This document shows positions 24,972-34,879 of a stretch of DNA of 64,000 bases, piece by piece. The stretch lies in NCBI RefSeq assembly GCF_000264995.1, contig NW_006767440.1:1407863-1471862 (forward strand). The letters run 5' to 3'. The translations under genes were made by a program, and so were the position numbers. Source of the stretch: Punctularia strigosozonata HHB-11173 SS5 (Eukaryota > Basidiomycota > Agaricomycetes > Corticiales > Punctulariaceae). The notes under the pieces were generated by a model. The model saw only the letters and a program-made list of their open reading frames with translations. It was not told the DNA's origin and ran no database searches. The stretch's first letter is position 1. Each line of letters starts with the position of its first letter.

Positions 24972-26582
24972 TCAGAACAGATATGCGCTCCTCTCCGCGC
25001 CAAGCCTGCGCTGGAAATCACCGCTGAACGACACCCTGCTCCAGCTCTCCAGCCCTCCAGAGCTCGCTCTCGAGCCGTGGCCGATGTCCGAAAAGCCGTC
25101 CGAGTCGGACAGATAGTCCGCCAAACTGCCATCGTCCTCCGAACCCGCGTCCGTATGCACGTCCGACCAGTCTGAGGGTGCGGCAACGTCGTGCAAGTCG
25201 GTATTCGAGCGACGCGGGGTAGAGGATGCGCGAGAGTAAGCGGGGAAGATCTCGTCAAACGGTGTCGTAGCCGCCGAAGACCGGGCATCGAGATGCGACG
25301 ACGAGAAGTCGAGCGTGGGCAGTACGAACGATTGCGCAGGGTCCATCGCGACAGGTGGCGGGAGCGGCGCCTGCGACTCAACATCGCTGAGCGCATCATC
25401 GTCCACCACGGAGTCCACCTCTTCGTCGTCCCGCACCTCTTCCAATGCGCACCACCCCGTGCCCGCCTCCCCGATCACCGCGCGCACTTCCTCCCTCGTC
25501 CACCCCTGGAAGCACACCTTCAGCACTGTGCACATTCCGGTGGCGTCACCGTACACCTGCGTCGACGCGCCGCGGTCCCAGACATGCGCGGCGTCGAGCC
25601 GAGCGAACAGGGACGACACCTTCGCGGCGTACTGGCTATGCGCAGCATGGACGCCGCCGAGAATATTCATGATCGAGGGCGGCAGTAACCGACCGGACGA
25701 TGATGGCGGGACGTCTTGCGGGAGCGGCATGCGCGCCGTCGGGGTCGGTGCGAGCGGGATGAGTAGGTAGGTCGCTACATCGTTCTGCGTCGTGCCCTGC
25801 TCCGAAAAGTAGTGCTCCAAATCCTTCTTCATCTCATCGTCCACATTGACCTCGGCCTTCTTCGCCACCTTCTTCATCAGCAGTTCCTCCTTGAGCATGC
25901 CGAGCCTTATCGCGTTCTCCTTCCCCTCCTTCCCAACCACGCTCGCGCGTTTCCCCTCCATGCGCATACGCTCGTCAAGGTCGAGCTCACAAATCGCCCT
26001 CCCAGCGACCGGCACATTCTGTATCAAATTCTGGAATATCGGTCGTGCGCTGGAGAAGTTCCTAGCTGCGCCGAGGCCGACCTGCGCGACCGAGCGCGGC
26101 ACCGCAACGGTAGGCGCCCTGGGCATGTACATCGGCTTGTGGAGAGCATGCCGCATGGGGAGCGAAAAGCCCTGCTGAATGGTGCGCGGCCGAGCGGCGC
26201 CGCTGAATCCGCGTCCGATCTGGACGCCGCTGCATGGCGGCGGGCGAGCGAAAGCGCCAGTGGCGGGTGCGGTGAGATGCCCGACGAAACGGGTGAGGAG
26301 CGTGCGGGTCTTGTTGACAACGTTCTGCGGAGTGGGCGGCTGGCGGAGCGGCGGGATGTGTATGTTACGCGCGTTGCTTCCGCGCCCGAGTAGGCGCGAG
26401 GCGTGCCCCTGGACGAGGCGCGCCCCGGTCGAGGCGAGTTGCATGGTGTGTCGACGGGTCCCGGTGGACAGCGAGGTCGACGATGCTCGGTGTGGTGGTC
26501 GAAGCTGAGGGAGGAGCGCTGTGGAGCCTGCATGCCGGCGATTATGCATGCCCCACGGCACCGGCGGCATCGCTTTGCTCAT
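24972..26582 (-). CDS. Protein of unknown function, basic N-terminus and acidic C-terminus
   Basis: One intronless frame of about 536 codons ends AERSAYLF at 24972. The first 200 residues are rich in Arg, Ala, Thr and Pro with few acids, resembling a long mitochondrial-type leader. A short ordered block follows (NFSSARPIFQNLIQNVPVAG, then a charged helix KEELLMKKVAKK). A middle part has IMNILGGVHAAHSQYAAKVS and an EEVRAVIGEAGTGWCALEEV segment. The tail is Ser/Asp-rich and probably disordered. I do not recognise a domain. The start is uncertain: ATG at 26582 is the first in the frame, but later Met codons are possible. A gene of this length without introns among such intron-rich neighbours is notable. 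It lies 138 bp downstream of the Alba-domain gene on the same strand. Confidence 0.72.
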   Translation of the reverse strand: MSKAMPPVPWGMHNRRHAGSTALLPQLRPPHRASSTSLSTGTRRHTMQLASTGARLVQGHASRLLGRGSNARNIHIPPLRQPPTPQNVVNKTRTLLTRFVGHLTAPATGAFARPPPCSGVQIGRGFSGAARPRTIQQGFSLPMRHALHKPMYMPRAPTVAVPRSVAQVGLGAARNFSSARPIFQNLIQNVPVAGRAICELDLDERMRMEGKRASVVGKEGKENAIRLGMLKEELLMKKVAKKAEVNVDDEMKKDLEHYFSEQGTTQNDVATYLLIPLAPTPTARMPLPQDVPPSSSGRLLPPSIMNILGGVHAAHSQYAAKVSSLFARLDAAHVWDRGASTQVYGDATGMCTVLKVCFQGWTREEVRAVIGEAGTGWCALEEVRDDEEVDSVVDDDALSDVESQAPLPPPVAMDPAQSFVLPTLDFSSSHLDARSSAATTPFDEIFPAYSRASSTPRRSNTDLHDVAAPSDWSDVHTDAGSEDDGSLADYLSDSDGFSDIGHGSRASSGGLESWSRVSFSGDFQRRLGAERSAYLF

Positions 26583-26720
26583 CACGTGGTCGCGGCTTTC
26601 TATGGTAATCCCATATAAGCTATGTGGCGGTCTATACCGAGGCGTCTTCAGCCGGGAATTCCAGTTGAATATGCGAAGCGCCGCACTTACGAGAAGTATT
26701 TACAGAGTTTTGGGATGCTC

Positions 26721-28070
26721 CTACTCCTGCTCCGGCTCCTGCATCACAATCTCGCCAGGCTCAGGAGCCGAGCGTTCCCCAGCATCCTCGTCCATCCTGT
26801 CTTCAGCCTCTCCCTGTTTCCCTTTCCCTCCGCCCTTCCCCCTCCGTCCGCGTATCCTCCTCGCCCCTCTTGGCCGCTCGCTTCGCACTTTATTATGACT
26901 CCCCGCCGCCACCTCTCGCTCGCCGTCCCCGATCGTGATCGTGATCTTCAACACGCTCTTGCACCGCGTCCGCAACTCGATGTCCTCGTCCAAGTTGTCA
27001 TCCGCCGGTATGAGCTCGTCCTGTACTTCGACCGTTCCCGTCAGGACCTCTGTCTTGATCTCGTCCGTGGCGTGCGGGAGGATGGCGGGAAGCGAAACGG
27101 AGAGCGTGGCGAGCTGCGGGATCGCGGCGCCCATCGCGCTCAAATGCAACGTTTTGTACCTGAACACAGCGAACCCTGAGTATATGCGCGTGTACACGAA
27201 GATCGGCAAAAACAGCATAACGCACCCGTCTTTGATGACCAGCTCTTTGCACCTCCTCAGATATGCGCCAAGCTTCGTCTTGCGAGTGATGCAGATATAG
27301 TTTTTGCCTTCGTGGTGCGCCGAACGCGGTCCCGTCGCGCTCACGGAGGGCGCTACCGTCGGCCACGGGCGCGGCGGATCGAGGCGTCGCACAGAACGTC
27401 TGGGTTTCGACGAGGATGCGTCGTCGTCCGAGGCCTCGCCTTCCTCAAGCTCTTCGTCGTCGTCGGCAGGTTCGTCCTCCATGTCGTCGGAGGGCTCTGT
27501 CGCACGGCCTTTGCCTTTCCCGGCCGATGGCGCAGCTTGCTCTCTGTCCTTCCCCTTGTTTTGAGAGACATCGACGCTGGTTCCTGCGCCAGACGCAGGC
27601 GCCTTCGTCGAAGAACCCGCCATCGCCGCCTTCTGACGAGCGGGAGCGTCCACCCGTACGCGCTTCACGCGTTCCTCCTCCCCGTTCTCGGAGACGTCTT
27701 TGGCAGCACTGGCCTCCGGCGAGCGTTTGCGCTTTGGTTTGGATGCATTCGCGACATTGGAAGCTCTTCCATCTTTTGATTCGTCTTCCGCTTCCTTTCG
27801 CTTGTTTTCGACGACTCTGCCAGCTCCAGCGGCAGATGCGGCCTTGTCCTTAGTCGAGACGGACGGTTTAGACGGTCCCGCCTGCCGCGCCTTCATAATA
27901 GATCTGTTGTCAGCAGTCGCGTCGAGACGCGTCCGTTTCGCGCGTTTGTCCTCGCTGGCGTCGCAATCGGACGAGACTTGCGGCTCTGGTACGTGTTTGC
28001 GTTTCGGGCGAGGCGCGTTTTCGTTGCTGTTGGAGGGGATGGAAGAAGGTCCCGCGACCGGTCCCGCCAT
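26721..28070 (-). CDS. POP7: Alba-domain protein, Pop7/Rpp20-like RNase P/MRP subunit with long tails
   Basis: Starts MAGPVAGPSSIPSNSNENAP. About 230 residues of disordered, lysine/arginine and acidic sequence come first, with several KRKR/KRVR stretches that could act as nuclear signals and an acidic patch (EDEPADDDEELEEGE). The Alba fold follows: NYICITRKTKLGAYLRRCKE, one intron, then LHLSAMGAAIPQLATLSVSL and TEVLTGTVEVQDELIP, closing with VLKITITIGD. This order matches Rpp20/Pop7, which binds the P3 arm of RNase P and RNase MRP RNA with Pop6/Rpp25. A basic/acidic C-terminal tail adds about 70 residues. Known Pop7 proteins are near 140 residues, so the extensions are unusual. Assignment to Pop7 and not another Alba protein is probable, not certain. 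Confidence 0.75.
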   Translation of the reverse strand: MAGPVAGPSSIPSNSNENAPRPKRKHVPEPQVSSDCDASEDKRAKRTRLDATADNRSIMKARQAGPSKPSVSTKDKAASAAGAGRVVENKRKEAEDESKDGRASNVANASKPKRKRSPEASAAKDVSENGEEERVKRVRVDAPARQKAAMAGSSTKAPASGAGTSVDVSQNKGKDREQAAPSAGKGKGRATEPSDDMEDEPADDDEELEEGEASDDDASSSKPRRSVRRLDPPRPWPTVAPSVSATGPRSAHHEGKNYICITRKTKLGAYLRRCKELVIKDGCVMLFLPIFVYTRIYSGFAVFRYKTLHLSAMGAAIPQLATLSVSLPAILPHATDEIKTEVLTGTVEVQDELIPADDNLDEDIELRTRCKSVLKITITIGDGEREVAAGSHNKVRSERPRGARRIRGRRGKGGGKGKQGEAEDRMDEDAGERSAPEPGEIVMQEPEQE

Positions 28071-28311
28071 GTATCGTCGATTGAGCCGTAGGGTGAACAA
28101 CAACAATTGGATGTTGGCGGGGTCACAGTCAGAGTGGATGAGCCAGGTCGAGCATCGAGAAAGAACTTGGCCGACGCGAGCGGCGCTGCGGCCCTTCGCC
28201 CGTACTTACCCACCATGATGATCTCGGACCGCAGCCTCGTCTTACATACCGCACTTCCACGGAGGATCCAGCGAATCCTCCCTTTGCCGCGGAATATATC
28301 GTACAGATAGC

Positions 28312-29463
28312 ATGGACCACTTGCCGAACCTGCCCGCTGGCGTTGCATCGCGCACGCTTCCCGTGAACGACCTGCAGATGCACATCCTCGAAGCCGGCCA
28401 CGGGCACACCCCCCAACGCCCACTCGTCCTCCTCCTGCACGGCTTTCCCGAGCTCGCCTACTCCTACCGCAAGCTTCTCGTCCCGCTGTCCCTCCTAGGC
28501 TACCACGTCGTCGCCCCCGATCAGCGCGGCTACGGTCGCACCTGTCCCTCCCCGCTGCCCTCCTACGCCGACTCGCCCGCGCCCTACCGGCTGTTCAACC
28601 TCGTCCGCGACGTCGTCGCCCTCGTCTACGCGCTCGGCCACGACACCGCGCACGCCGTCATCGGGCACGACTTTGGCTCGCCCCTCGCCGGCTTCTGCGC
28701 GCTCCTCCGGCCCGACGTCTTCCTCCGCCTCGCATGCATGAGCGCGCCCTTCCCCGGCGCGCCCTCCCTGGCCACCACCGATCGCCAACGCAACGTCCTC
28801 GACCTGGTCCCGGAGTTCGCCGCGCTCTCCCCGCCGCGCAAGCACTACAAGCTCTACTACTCCACTCCCGCCGCGAACGCCGACATGCACCACCCCTCCA
28901 CCCCCGGCGGCCTCCCCGCCTTCCTCCGCGCCTACTTCCACGCCAAAAGCGCCGACGCCTCGGACGACCCGCTCCCGCACCCGCTCTCGCCCACCGCCGA
29001 GTCCCTGTCCGCCCTCCCGGCGTACTACCTCATGCCGCTGCACGCCTCGATGCCCCAGGCCGTCGAAAACAGCTTACCGTCACCAGAAGAAGTCGCCGCC
29101 AACGCCTGGCTCACCGACGCGGAGCTCGCCGTCTACGCCCGCGAATTCGCCCGCACCGGTTTCCAGGGCGGCCTGAACTGGTACCGCGCCGCGACCGACG
29201 CCGCCCTCATGGCCGACCTGTCCGCCTTCGCCCGCAAGCGTGTCTATGCCCCGGCCGTCTTTATCGGCGGCGAGCGCGACTGGGGCGTGCACCAGGACCC
29301 CGGCGCGCTGGACCAGATGAGGGAGGTGTGCGTTACGATGGGAAAGGAGGACGTGCATATTGTGCGTGGGGCGGGGCACTGGATTATGCAGGAGCAGCCG
29401 GAGGAGACATTGAGGGTATTGACAGAGCTATTGCAGAGGCCTGTTCGGAAGGTGCCTCAGTGA
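28312..29463 (+). CDS. Soluble epoxide hydrolase (alpha/beta-hydrolase)
   Basis: A single exon of 383 codons starting MDHLPNLPAGVASRTLPVND. The alpha/beta-hydrolase pattern is complete: the oxyanion motif HGFPE, GYHVVAPDQRGYGRT, the nucleophile elbow VIGHDFGS with Asp (epoxide hydrolases use Asp, esterases Ser), the acid in GGERDWGVHQ, and the catalytic His in RGAGHWIMQEQ. The enzyme opens epoxides to vicinal diols via a covalent ester intermediate. There is no signal peptide, so it is likely cytosolic or peroxisomal. Its codons are very rich in C at third positions, more than its neighbours. It is divergent from the Alba-domain gene (241 bp between starts) and convergent with the seven-helix gene (79 bp). 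Confidence 0.9.
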   Translation: MDHLPNLPAGVASRTLPVNDLQMHILEAGHGHTPQRPLVLLLHGFPELAYSYRKLLVPLSLLGYHVVAPDQRGYGRTCPSPLPSYADSPAPYRLFNLVRDVVALVYALGHDTAHAVIGHDFGSPLAGFCALLRPDVFLRLACMSAPFPGAPSLATTDRQRNVLDLVPEFAALSPPRKHYKLYYSTPAANADMHHPSTPGGLPAFLRAYFHAKSADASDDPLPHPLSPTAESLSALPAYYLMPLHASMPQAVENSLPSPEEVAANAWLTDAELAVYAREFARTGFQGGLNWYRAATDAALMADLSAFARKRVYAPAVFIGGERDWGVHQDPGALDQMREVCVTMGKEDVHIVRGAGHWIMQEQPEETLRVLTELLQRPVRKVPQ

Positions 29464-29542
29464 ACGCGAGTGCACTGTTTGACGTCACAGGTAAGAATAT
29501 ATGCGTCTTCAGTTGTATCTTCAGTTGTATATGTACGCTTTT

Positions 29543-31252
29543 TCATGCTGTAGTACTAGGACCACCGTCTACTACTTGACCACCATCCCTACATACGTCT
29601 ATGACCAAGTCTTCTGCAGCGCTGCTCTCCGTGTGGACGGCTACTCGACGCCACCGACGGAAAGGTATCAGGCATACAGTCAGCCAAACAAGGCAAAGGT
29701 CCTGGAGATGTAAGTTAGCGTTGTTCTTTGTACAGACGCGATTAGACACACCTTCGACAAGCCAAAGATGAAGAACGAAGCCAACAGAACTGCGGCAAGA
29801 GTACGTGAACCCGATGAACCCACTCTGCTGCGCTGATGGAACCTACAGAGTGCCATGAAGATTGCCTCAAAGTCGCGAAATCTGGCAGGTTGAGGAAGCA
29901 TCGCATGAACAAATATCACTCTTCAAGACGTCAATATACCAACAGCACATCGAAGGACGCGACTCACAGGATACATGCGAGGACGAAGATCGTGAGTAGC
30001 ATGACGCGGATCAGAAGTGTCCGAGACGGTTTCGCGGACTCGAGGTGCCCGTGTGCGCTCCAGACCCTGTAGTGGTGTCGAGCGCACAGGAATTCGAGAA
30101 CGAGGATCGCGGCTATCGCAAGGATGGAGAGGGCAGCCGCGATCCGCCAGCTGCATGGTCAGGTCAGCGCTGTCAAAGGCCAAGCGAAGGGAAACCATAC
30201 GTACGGGACCTCGCTCCTGTCTGTGCAAAAGAGCCCGTGTCGAAAGAGTCCGACAGAATGCGGGTGAGAGAGGGTGATCTGGCCGAAAGGTTTTGAGATG
30301 CACTCAGGTCAAGAATCGGCTGGCTTACCCCGACGTTGATAAGCACCACCAGCGTGTATAGCGCGTACGGGGACGCTACGAGCTATACCAGCGTCCAGGA
30401 TCGCTACTCAACAGCCGGCTTTGTTACACACACGCAGACACTTACAAACATGGTTCGCGCCCTCGGATGCCTCTGCGCGAACCCTTGCAGTGGGCTCCGG
30501 GCCAACGCGCTCGCTGCAAGCCATAGCTCCGTGAGCAATGCAACGGCCGTGGATGCGATCCTGTCACGCATATAGCTAGTAAGCCGCCGACCACATAGTG
30601 CGTGGCGGGTACGCACAAGACCGCGGATGCATAGATCATGCTGCTCTGTGTGACACATAGCGCTAGTGGTGGGTGTGAACCGGGAAGTTGTCCGGAGATG
30701 GGTCTATATCTGTTGAATGACGATGATTCAAATTCGAAGATGAAATAAGCACTGACAGTAAAATGAACGTCAAGGAACAAAGGACCCAGCTGCAGGAAGG
30801 TCAGCATGTTGATACGACAATGGACGACGTGTTACCTGGAGCAGAAGCTGAACCACGTTGGCATGCGATACACCTTCTTCGACAGCGACGCGGTGAGCAA
30901 CGCGAGCGAGAAGCATAGCCCGCCGGTCAATTGGCAGACGGTCCAGAATACAAATATGCGAAGAGATTGGTCAGAGTCTGCACGATTAAATGCAGAGGGG
31001 TGAGCACTGGCAGCGCGATTCTAGGCGTGCAGTAAACACCGACCTGTAGCAGCCATGGCGGAATACAGTCTGGAGCGCCAACGCCCTCCGCGTCCCCGTC
31101 GCTGGCCAAGTGAGGTACCTCTGATGCAGTACGGCGAAACGTTCTCGTATGCAAAAATCCGAACTAGGCGAGAGTACCTCGGAAACCGAGATTGGTGAAC
31201 CCAAGAAGACCAAGGTTTGTAGAGTCACAGGAGTAGAGTCAATCCCGTTCAT
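29543..31252 (-). CDS. Orphan seven-helix membrane protein
   Basis: At least nine short exons read from ATG at 31252 (MNGIDSTPVTLQTLVFLG). Successive exons give hydrophobic helices: IALPVLTPLHLIVQTLTN, FVFWTVCQLTGGLCFSLALL, WVLCSLTFILL, IASTAVALLTELWLAASALA, LVASPYALYTLVVLINVG, RIAAALSILAIAAILVLEFL and AAVLLASFFIFGLSKD. The linking motif KKVYRMPTWFSFCSSW (between helices 3 and 4) and CVTQSSMIYAS fit an uncharacterised mushroom family with GPCR-like topology. The tail ends VVDGGPSTTA with TGA at 29543. Exon borders are approximate because exons are small and loops vary. Ligand and G-protein coupling are unknown; calling it a receptor would be inference. Confidence 0.65.
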
Positions 31253-32083
31253 TTATCGTCCGTCGATATGATGCTGTAGAATCTATACCTGGGTATAGCG
31301 ACTCATGAGTATATCTTTGTCTTTAGTCGCAGTCTCTCGAAGTGTTGCCGCCGGTAATCACTACCCCGGGGCGGTGCCGATCGCCCACGGACGGAAAATA
31401 GGGAATCGGCGAGTAGCATACACCCGCACACGCTGCCTATACGGGCGCTCGTTGTGATATGCATCCTTCTTTATAGCCTGTGCAGTCCTGATGGTGAGTG
31501 CAAACAGCTATCAAAGGTTCGAAAGGCCGCAAGAACGCTTCACGAACCTCAAGGACGAACCCGCGGAAACTGTGCGTATTTTTGCTGTGACCTATCAGAA
31601 CGTTCGACATCAATGCCGGATTCCAGGTATACTTCTCCGGGCAGTAGGTTTGGACAGTAGCTTCTGCGAGAAAGAGGGATGGATTCGATGTGTCCTGACT
31701 CCTCGTTGAGACGGCTATGCACTAACTTCAACGCTGAGGCCGGGCGTATAGCGACTGTCGAATGCAGAGTATTTACTACGCGCAACAGAGCCCACTCGAG
31801 AGGATGCCTTGCGCAGTACCTCGTCTCAATACCCTCGCCATGATGCTGGGAAGGTCCATAGGCTGGCGGAATAGCACTAGGCAGGAGAGAGGCGTCCCCA
31901 GGCTCGTGTGACTTGATTATAGTCAAAGCCCCTATTTCGTCATGCATGCACTGCCAGTGCCGCGTGGTGGGATAAGTTTGCGCTGAACTGATCGTTGAGG
32001 GTACCAGGGCACCCCATCTTACGCCTGACCCAACTAACTGCCCTCCCCTCCGTCCCATCGCGCCTGAGGCGATACCCGCCACG
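31253..32083. other. Divergent intergenic region upstream of the seven-helix gene and eRF1
   Basis: About 830 bp between two start codons pointing apart. Open frames present (for example 31549-32427 minus, antisense to eRF1) lack motifs. It likely holds both promoters and the eRF1 5' UTR. Confidence 0.45.
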
Positions 32084-33673
32084 ATGAGCCAGGATGCAGC
32101 CGAGCAGAACATCCAGATGTGGAAGGTCAAGAAGCTCATCAAGAGCCTGGATGCCGCCAGAGGGTTAGTGCGATCAACATCTGCGGGGAACGTATATCGC
32201 TGAAGACGGGGCGTGTGTAGTGCTGGCACGTCCATGATCAGCTTGATCATCCCGCCGAAGGTGCGTCCGATCCTACGACGGCTCGCAGGACGAGTACTCA
32301 AGCGGCGTTCTAGGATCAAATCTCGCGGGTGTCCGCGATGTTGACGCAGGAATACGGCACGGCGTCGAACATCAAGTCTCGCGTCAATCGTCTCTCCGTG
32401 CTGGCCGCGATCACGAGCACACAACAACGTCTCAAGCTTTACAACCGTGTCCCGCCCAACGGTTTGGTGCTATTCGTCGGCACCATCCTTACCGACGAAG
32501 GCAAGGAAAAGAAGGTTTCCTTCGACTTTGAGCCTCACAAGCCTATCAATACGTGAGCAATCATCGTTGCTGATCGTTCAATGTATCTTCACGTATACAT
32601 TCTACAGTTCACTATACCTTTGCGACAACAAATTCCATACTGAGGCGCTTGCGGAACTCCTCGAGTCCGACTCCAAGTTCGGCTTCATTGTCATGGACGG
32701 CAACGGCACCCTCTTCGGCACCCTCGCTGGCAACACGCGCGAGGTCATCCACAAGTTCACCGTCGACCTGCCCAAGAAGCACGGGCGCGGCGGTCAGTCC
32801 GCGCTCCGTTTCGCGCGTCTGCGTGACGAAAAGCGGCACAACTACGTGCGCAAGGTGGCCGAGCTGGCGGTGCAGCACTTCATCACGAACGACAAGGTGA
32901 ACGTGCAGGGCATCGTGTTGGCGGGCAGCGCCGATTTCAAGACGGAGCTTGGCCAGAGCGATATGTTCGACCCGAGGTTGGCCGCGAAGGTGATCAAGGT
33001 CGTCGACGTCAGCTACGGTGGCGAGAACGGTTTCAACCAGGTCAGTATGGCTCGTTAATTGATCTAACGACTACCGCCTGACACGTGCCACGTAGGCGAT
33101 CGAGCTCGCGGCCGAGTCGCTGGCGAACGTCAAGTTCGTGCAGGAGAAGAGGCTCATCCAAAAATACTTCGACGAAATCAGCATGGACTCGGGCAGGTAC
33201 TGCTTCGGTATCGACGACACCCTCAAGGCTCTGGAACTAGGCGCCGTCGAGACGTTGATCGTGTGGGAGAACCTGGACATCACCCGATACGTCCTTCGCA
33301 ACGCCGCGGGAGGTGCGCTTTTCTTCCTTTCGTATTCCTTCCGGCGGTAACCATGGCCGCAGAGGAGATCGTGATCCACGTGAACAAGGAGCAAGAAAAG
33401 GAGCGGGAGAGGTTCATGGACAAGTCGACCGGGACGGAGATGGAGCAGGCGGAGGAGCCGAAGCCGCTCCTGGAGTGGTTCACGGACAAGTACAAGGATT
33501 TCGGCGCCAACCTCGAGTTCGTGACGGACCGGTCGCAGGAAGGGGCCCAGTTCGTGAAGGGCTTCGGTGGGATCGGCGGGCTGCTGAGGTACAAGGTGGA
33601 CTTTACGAACTTGACGAGCGTGGACGACGAGGACGAGGACGAGTTTTACGATGACGACGACGACGTTATCTGA
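32084..33673 (+). CDS. SUP45: Eukaryotic peptide chain release factor 1 (eRF1)
   Basis: Exons 32084-32163, 32221-32260, 32314-32552, 32608-33040, 33096-33312 and 33363-33673 give 439 residues, the normal length. Stop-codon recognition motifs are intact: [18 protein letters not shown] and YLCDNKF. The peptide-release loop is present as [15 protein letters not shown]. The C-terminal eRF3-binding domain ends in an acidic tail ([15 protein letters not shown]). It reads all three stop codons in the A site and triggers peptidyl-tRNA hydrolysis with eRF3. The standard TASNIKS and YxCxxxF motifs fit a standard genetic code here. The second coding exon is only 40 nt and encodes the [11 protein letters not shown] loop almost alone. 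Confidence 0.97.
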
Positions 33674-34879
33674 CGTTTGGGCGCGAGGCTCGTCAAGGGA
33701 GCCTCCTTGCCGCGGCGCCGGCGCACCGACGAGGGCACGCCGCGGAGGGAGGCGGAGGCGCGGGGGGCGGAAGCGAGGAAGACGACGTCGGTCGTCAAGG
33801 GGGCCCACTTAAGCGAAGGTGAAGCGGGCAGGATCCGAAGGGTTCGTCACGAAGGATACGAGGTCGCCTTCTTCGCGAAGGCGAAGTCCGGCGCAGGCAC
33901 GAAGGTTTCGACGGGAGACGGGGGACGATCCGTGGGCATGTTGGCGGACCTTGGCGAAAGGCGCCGTCGCCAGCGCGCAAGGTCCTGCCCAGCGGTGCCC
34001 TGCACGCGTCAGTCGGCCGTTGACTGCAACGTCATATTGGGCATCCGAAGGTCGCGCAGGTTACTTCTCGTTTCTTGTTTGGATTTCTGATATATCGTTC
34101 GTTAACCGATCACGATGCAACCAAAGATTTCAGCATGTCGGGATGTCGACCGAGTGTTGACTAGAGAGCTAAGCGCCGTCGTATACATCCGATACGTATG
34201 CACAGTAGCAGTCGCAAAGCGATCGTAGTAAGATCGCGGTGAGTAAATGCGGAGAGGTCGGTGCGGCGGTGCGGGCTGGCGGTGCTTAGCCGGTCCCTGA
34301 AGGATCCGAATCCCGGGCCTGAGATTGGCCAGTGACTCGTGAGCAGACGGACACGGCGCGCCTCGTCGCGAACTTGTCCGCCTGTTGTCCTACTCAACGC
34401 CGACAACACATGGGCTATAGCGCGCTCGAGCGATCTGTCCCAACGCCATGGGGCCCACATCCTCCGAGAATACGGACCCATGCATCAGCGACGCTGCGCG
34501 CAACGGCGCTAATGGATTGCCATGATCAGGACTCTCCACGGTCTCGCCTGTGCCTCGAGCGTATCCCGGCGGTCGGTCCCTCGGCCTTCAGTGCCCTTCA
34601 CAGGAGTCTCGACCCGTGTTCCGCCTCACAAATGTCGGCATGACAATCCCCTGTATCTGATTCGTATCCGTCCGTTCCCGTAGCCCGGGCGCGCGTGAAT
34701 ACCCTGGGTCCCGAGAAGCTACAGCTGCGTGTGCACCCCACCCCGATACATTATAGAGCCTCCGGGCGCGCCCACCTTCCATCTTCGCATCTAAGCTCCA
34801 CTTCTATCTCCACGATTGCACCAGCTCCTTTGTTTCTGCCCCCTCGCCAGCTTAGATCGCGCGACACACACTGGACGAT
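33674..34879. other. Long intergenic region between eRF1 and the protoglobin gene
   Basis: About 1.2 kb. The first 350 bp are very G+C rich and stay open by composition. A perfect hairpin lies at 33865-33883 (7-bp arms CGCCTTC/GAAGGCG, 5-nt loop). No gene, RNA gene or family motif could be supported; eRF1 3' UTR and the downstream promoter should be here. Confidence 0.4.

Noticed and set aside
31549-32427. 292-codon minus-strand frame over the eRF1 start
   Set aside because: It is antisense to clearly coding eRF1 exons and has no recognisable domain.
33677-34090. 137-codon Arg/Gly/Ala-rich + frame after eRF1
   Set aside because: Composition follows the local G+C richness; it most likely lies in the eRF1 3' UTR.
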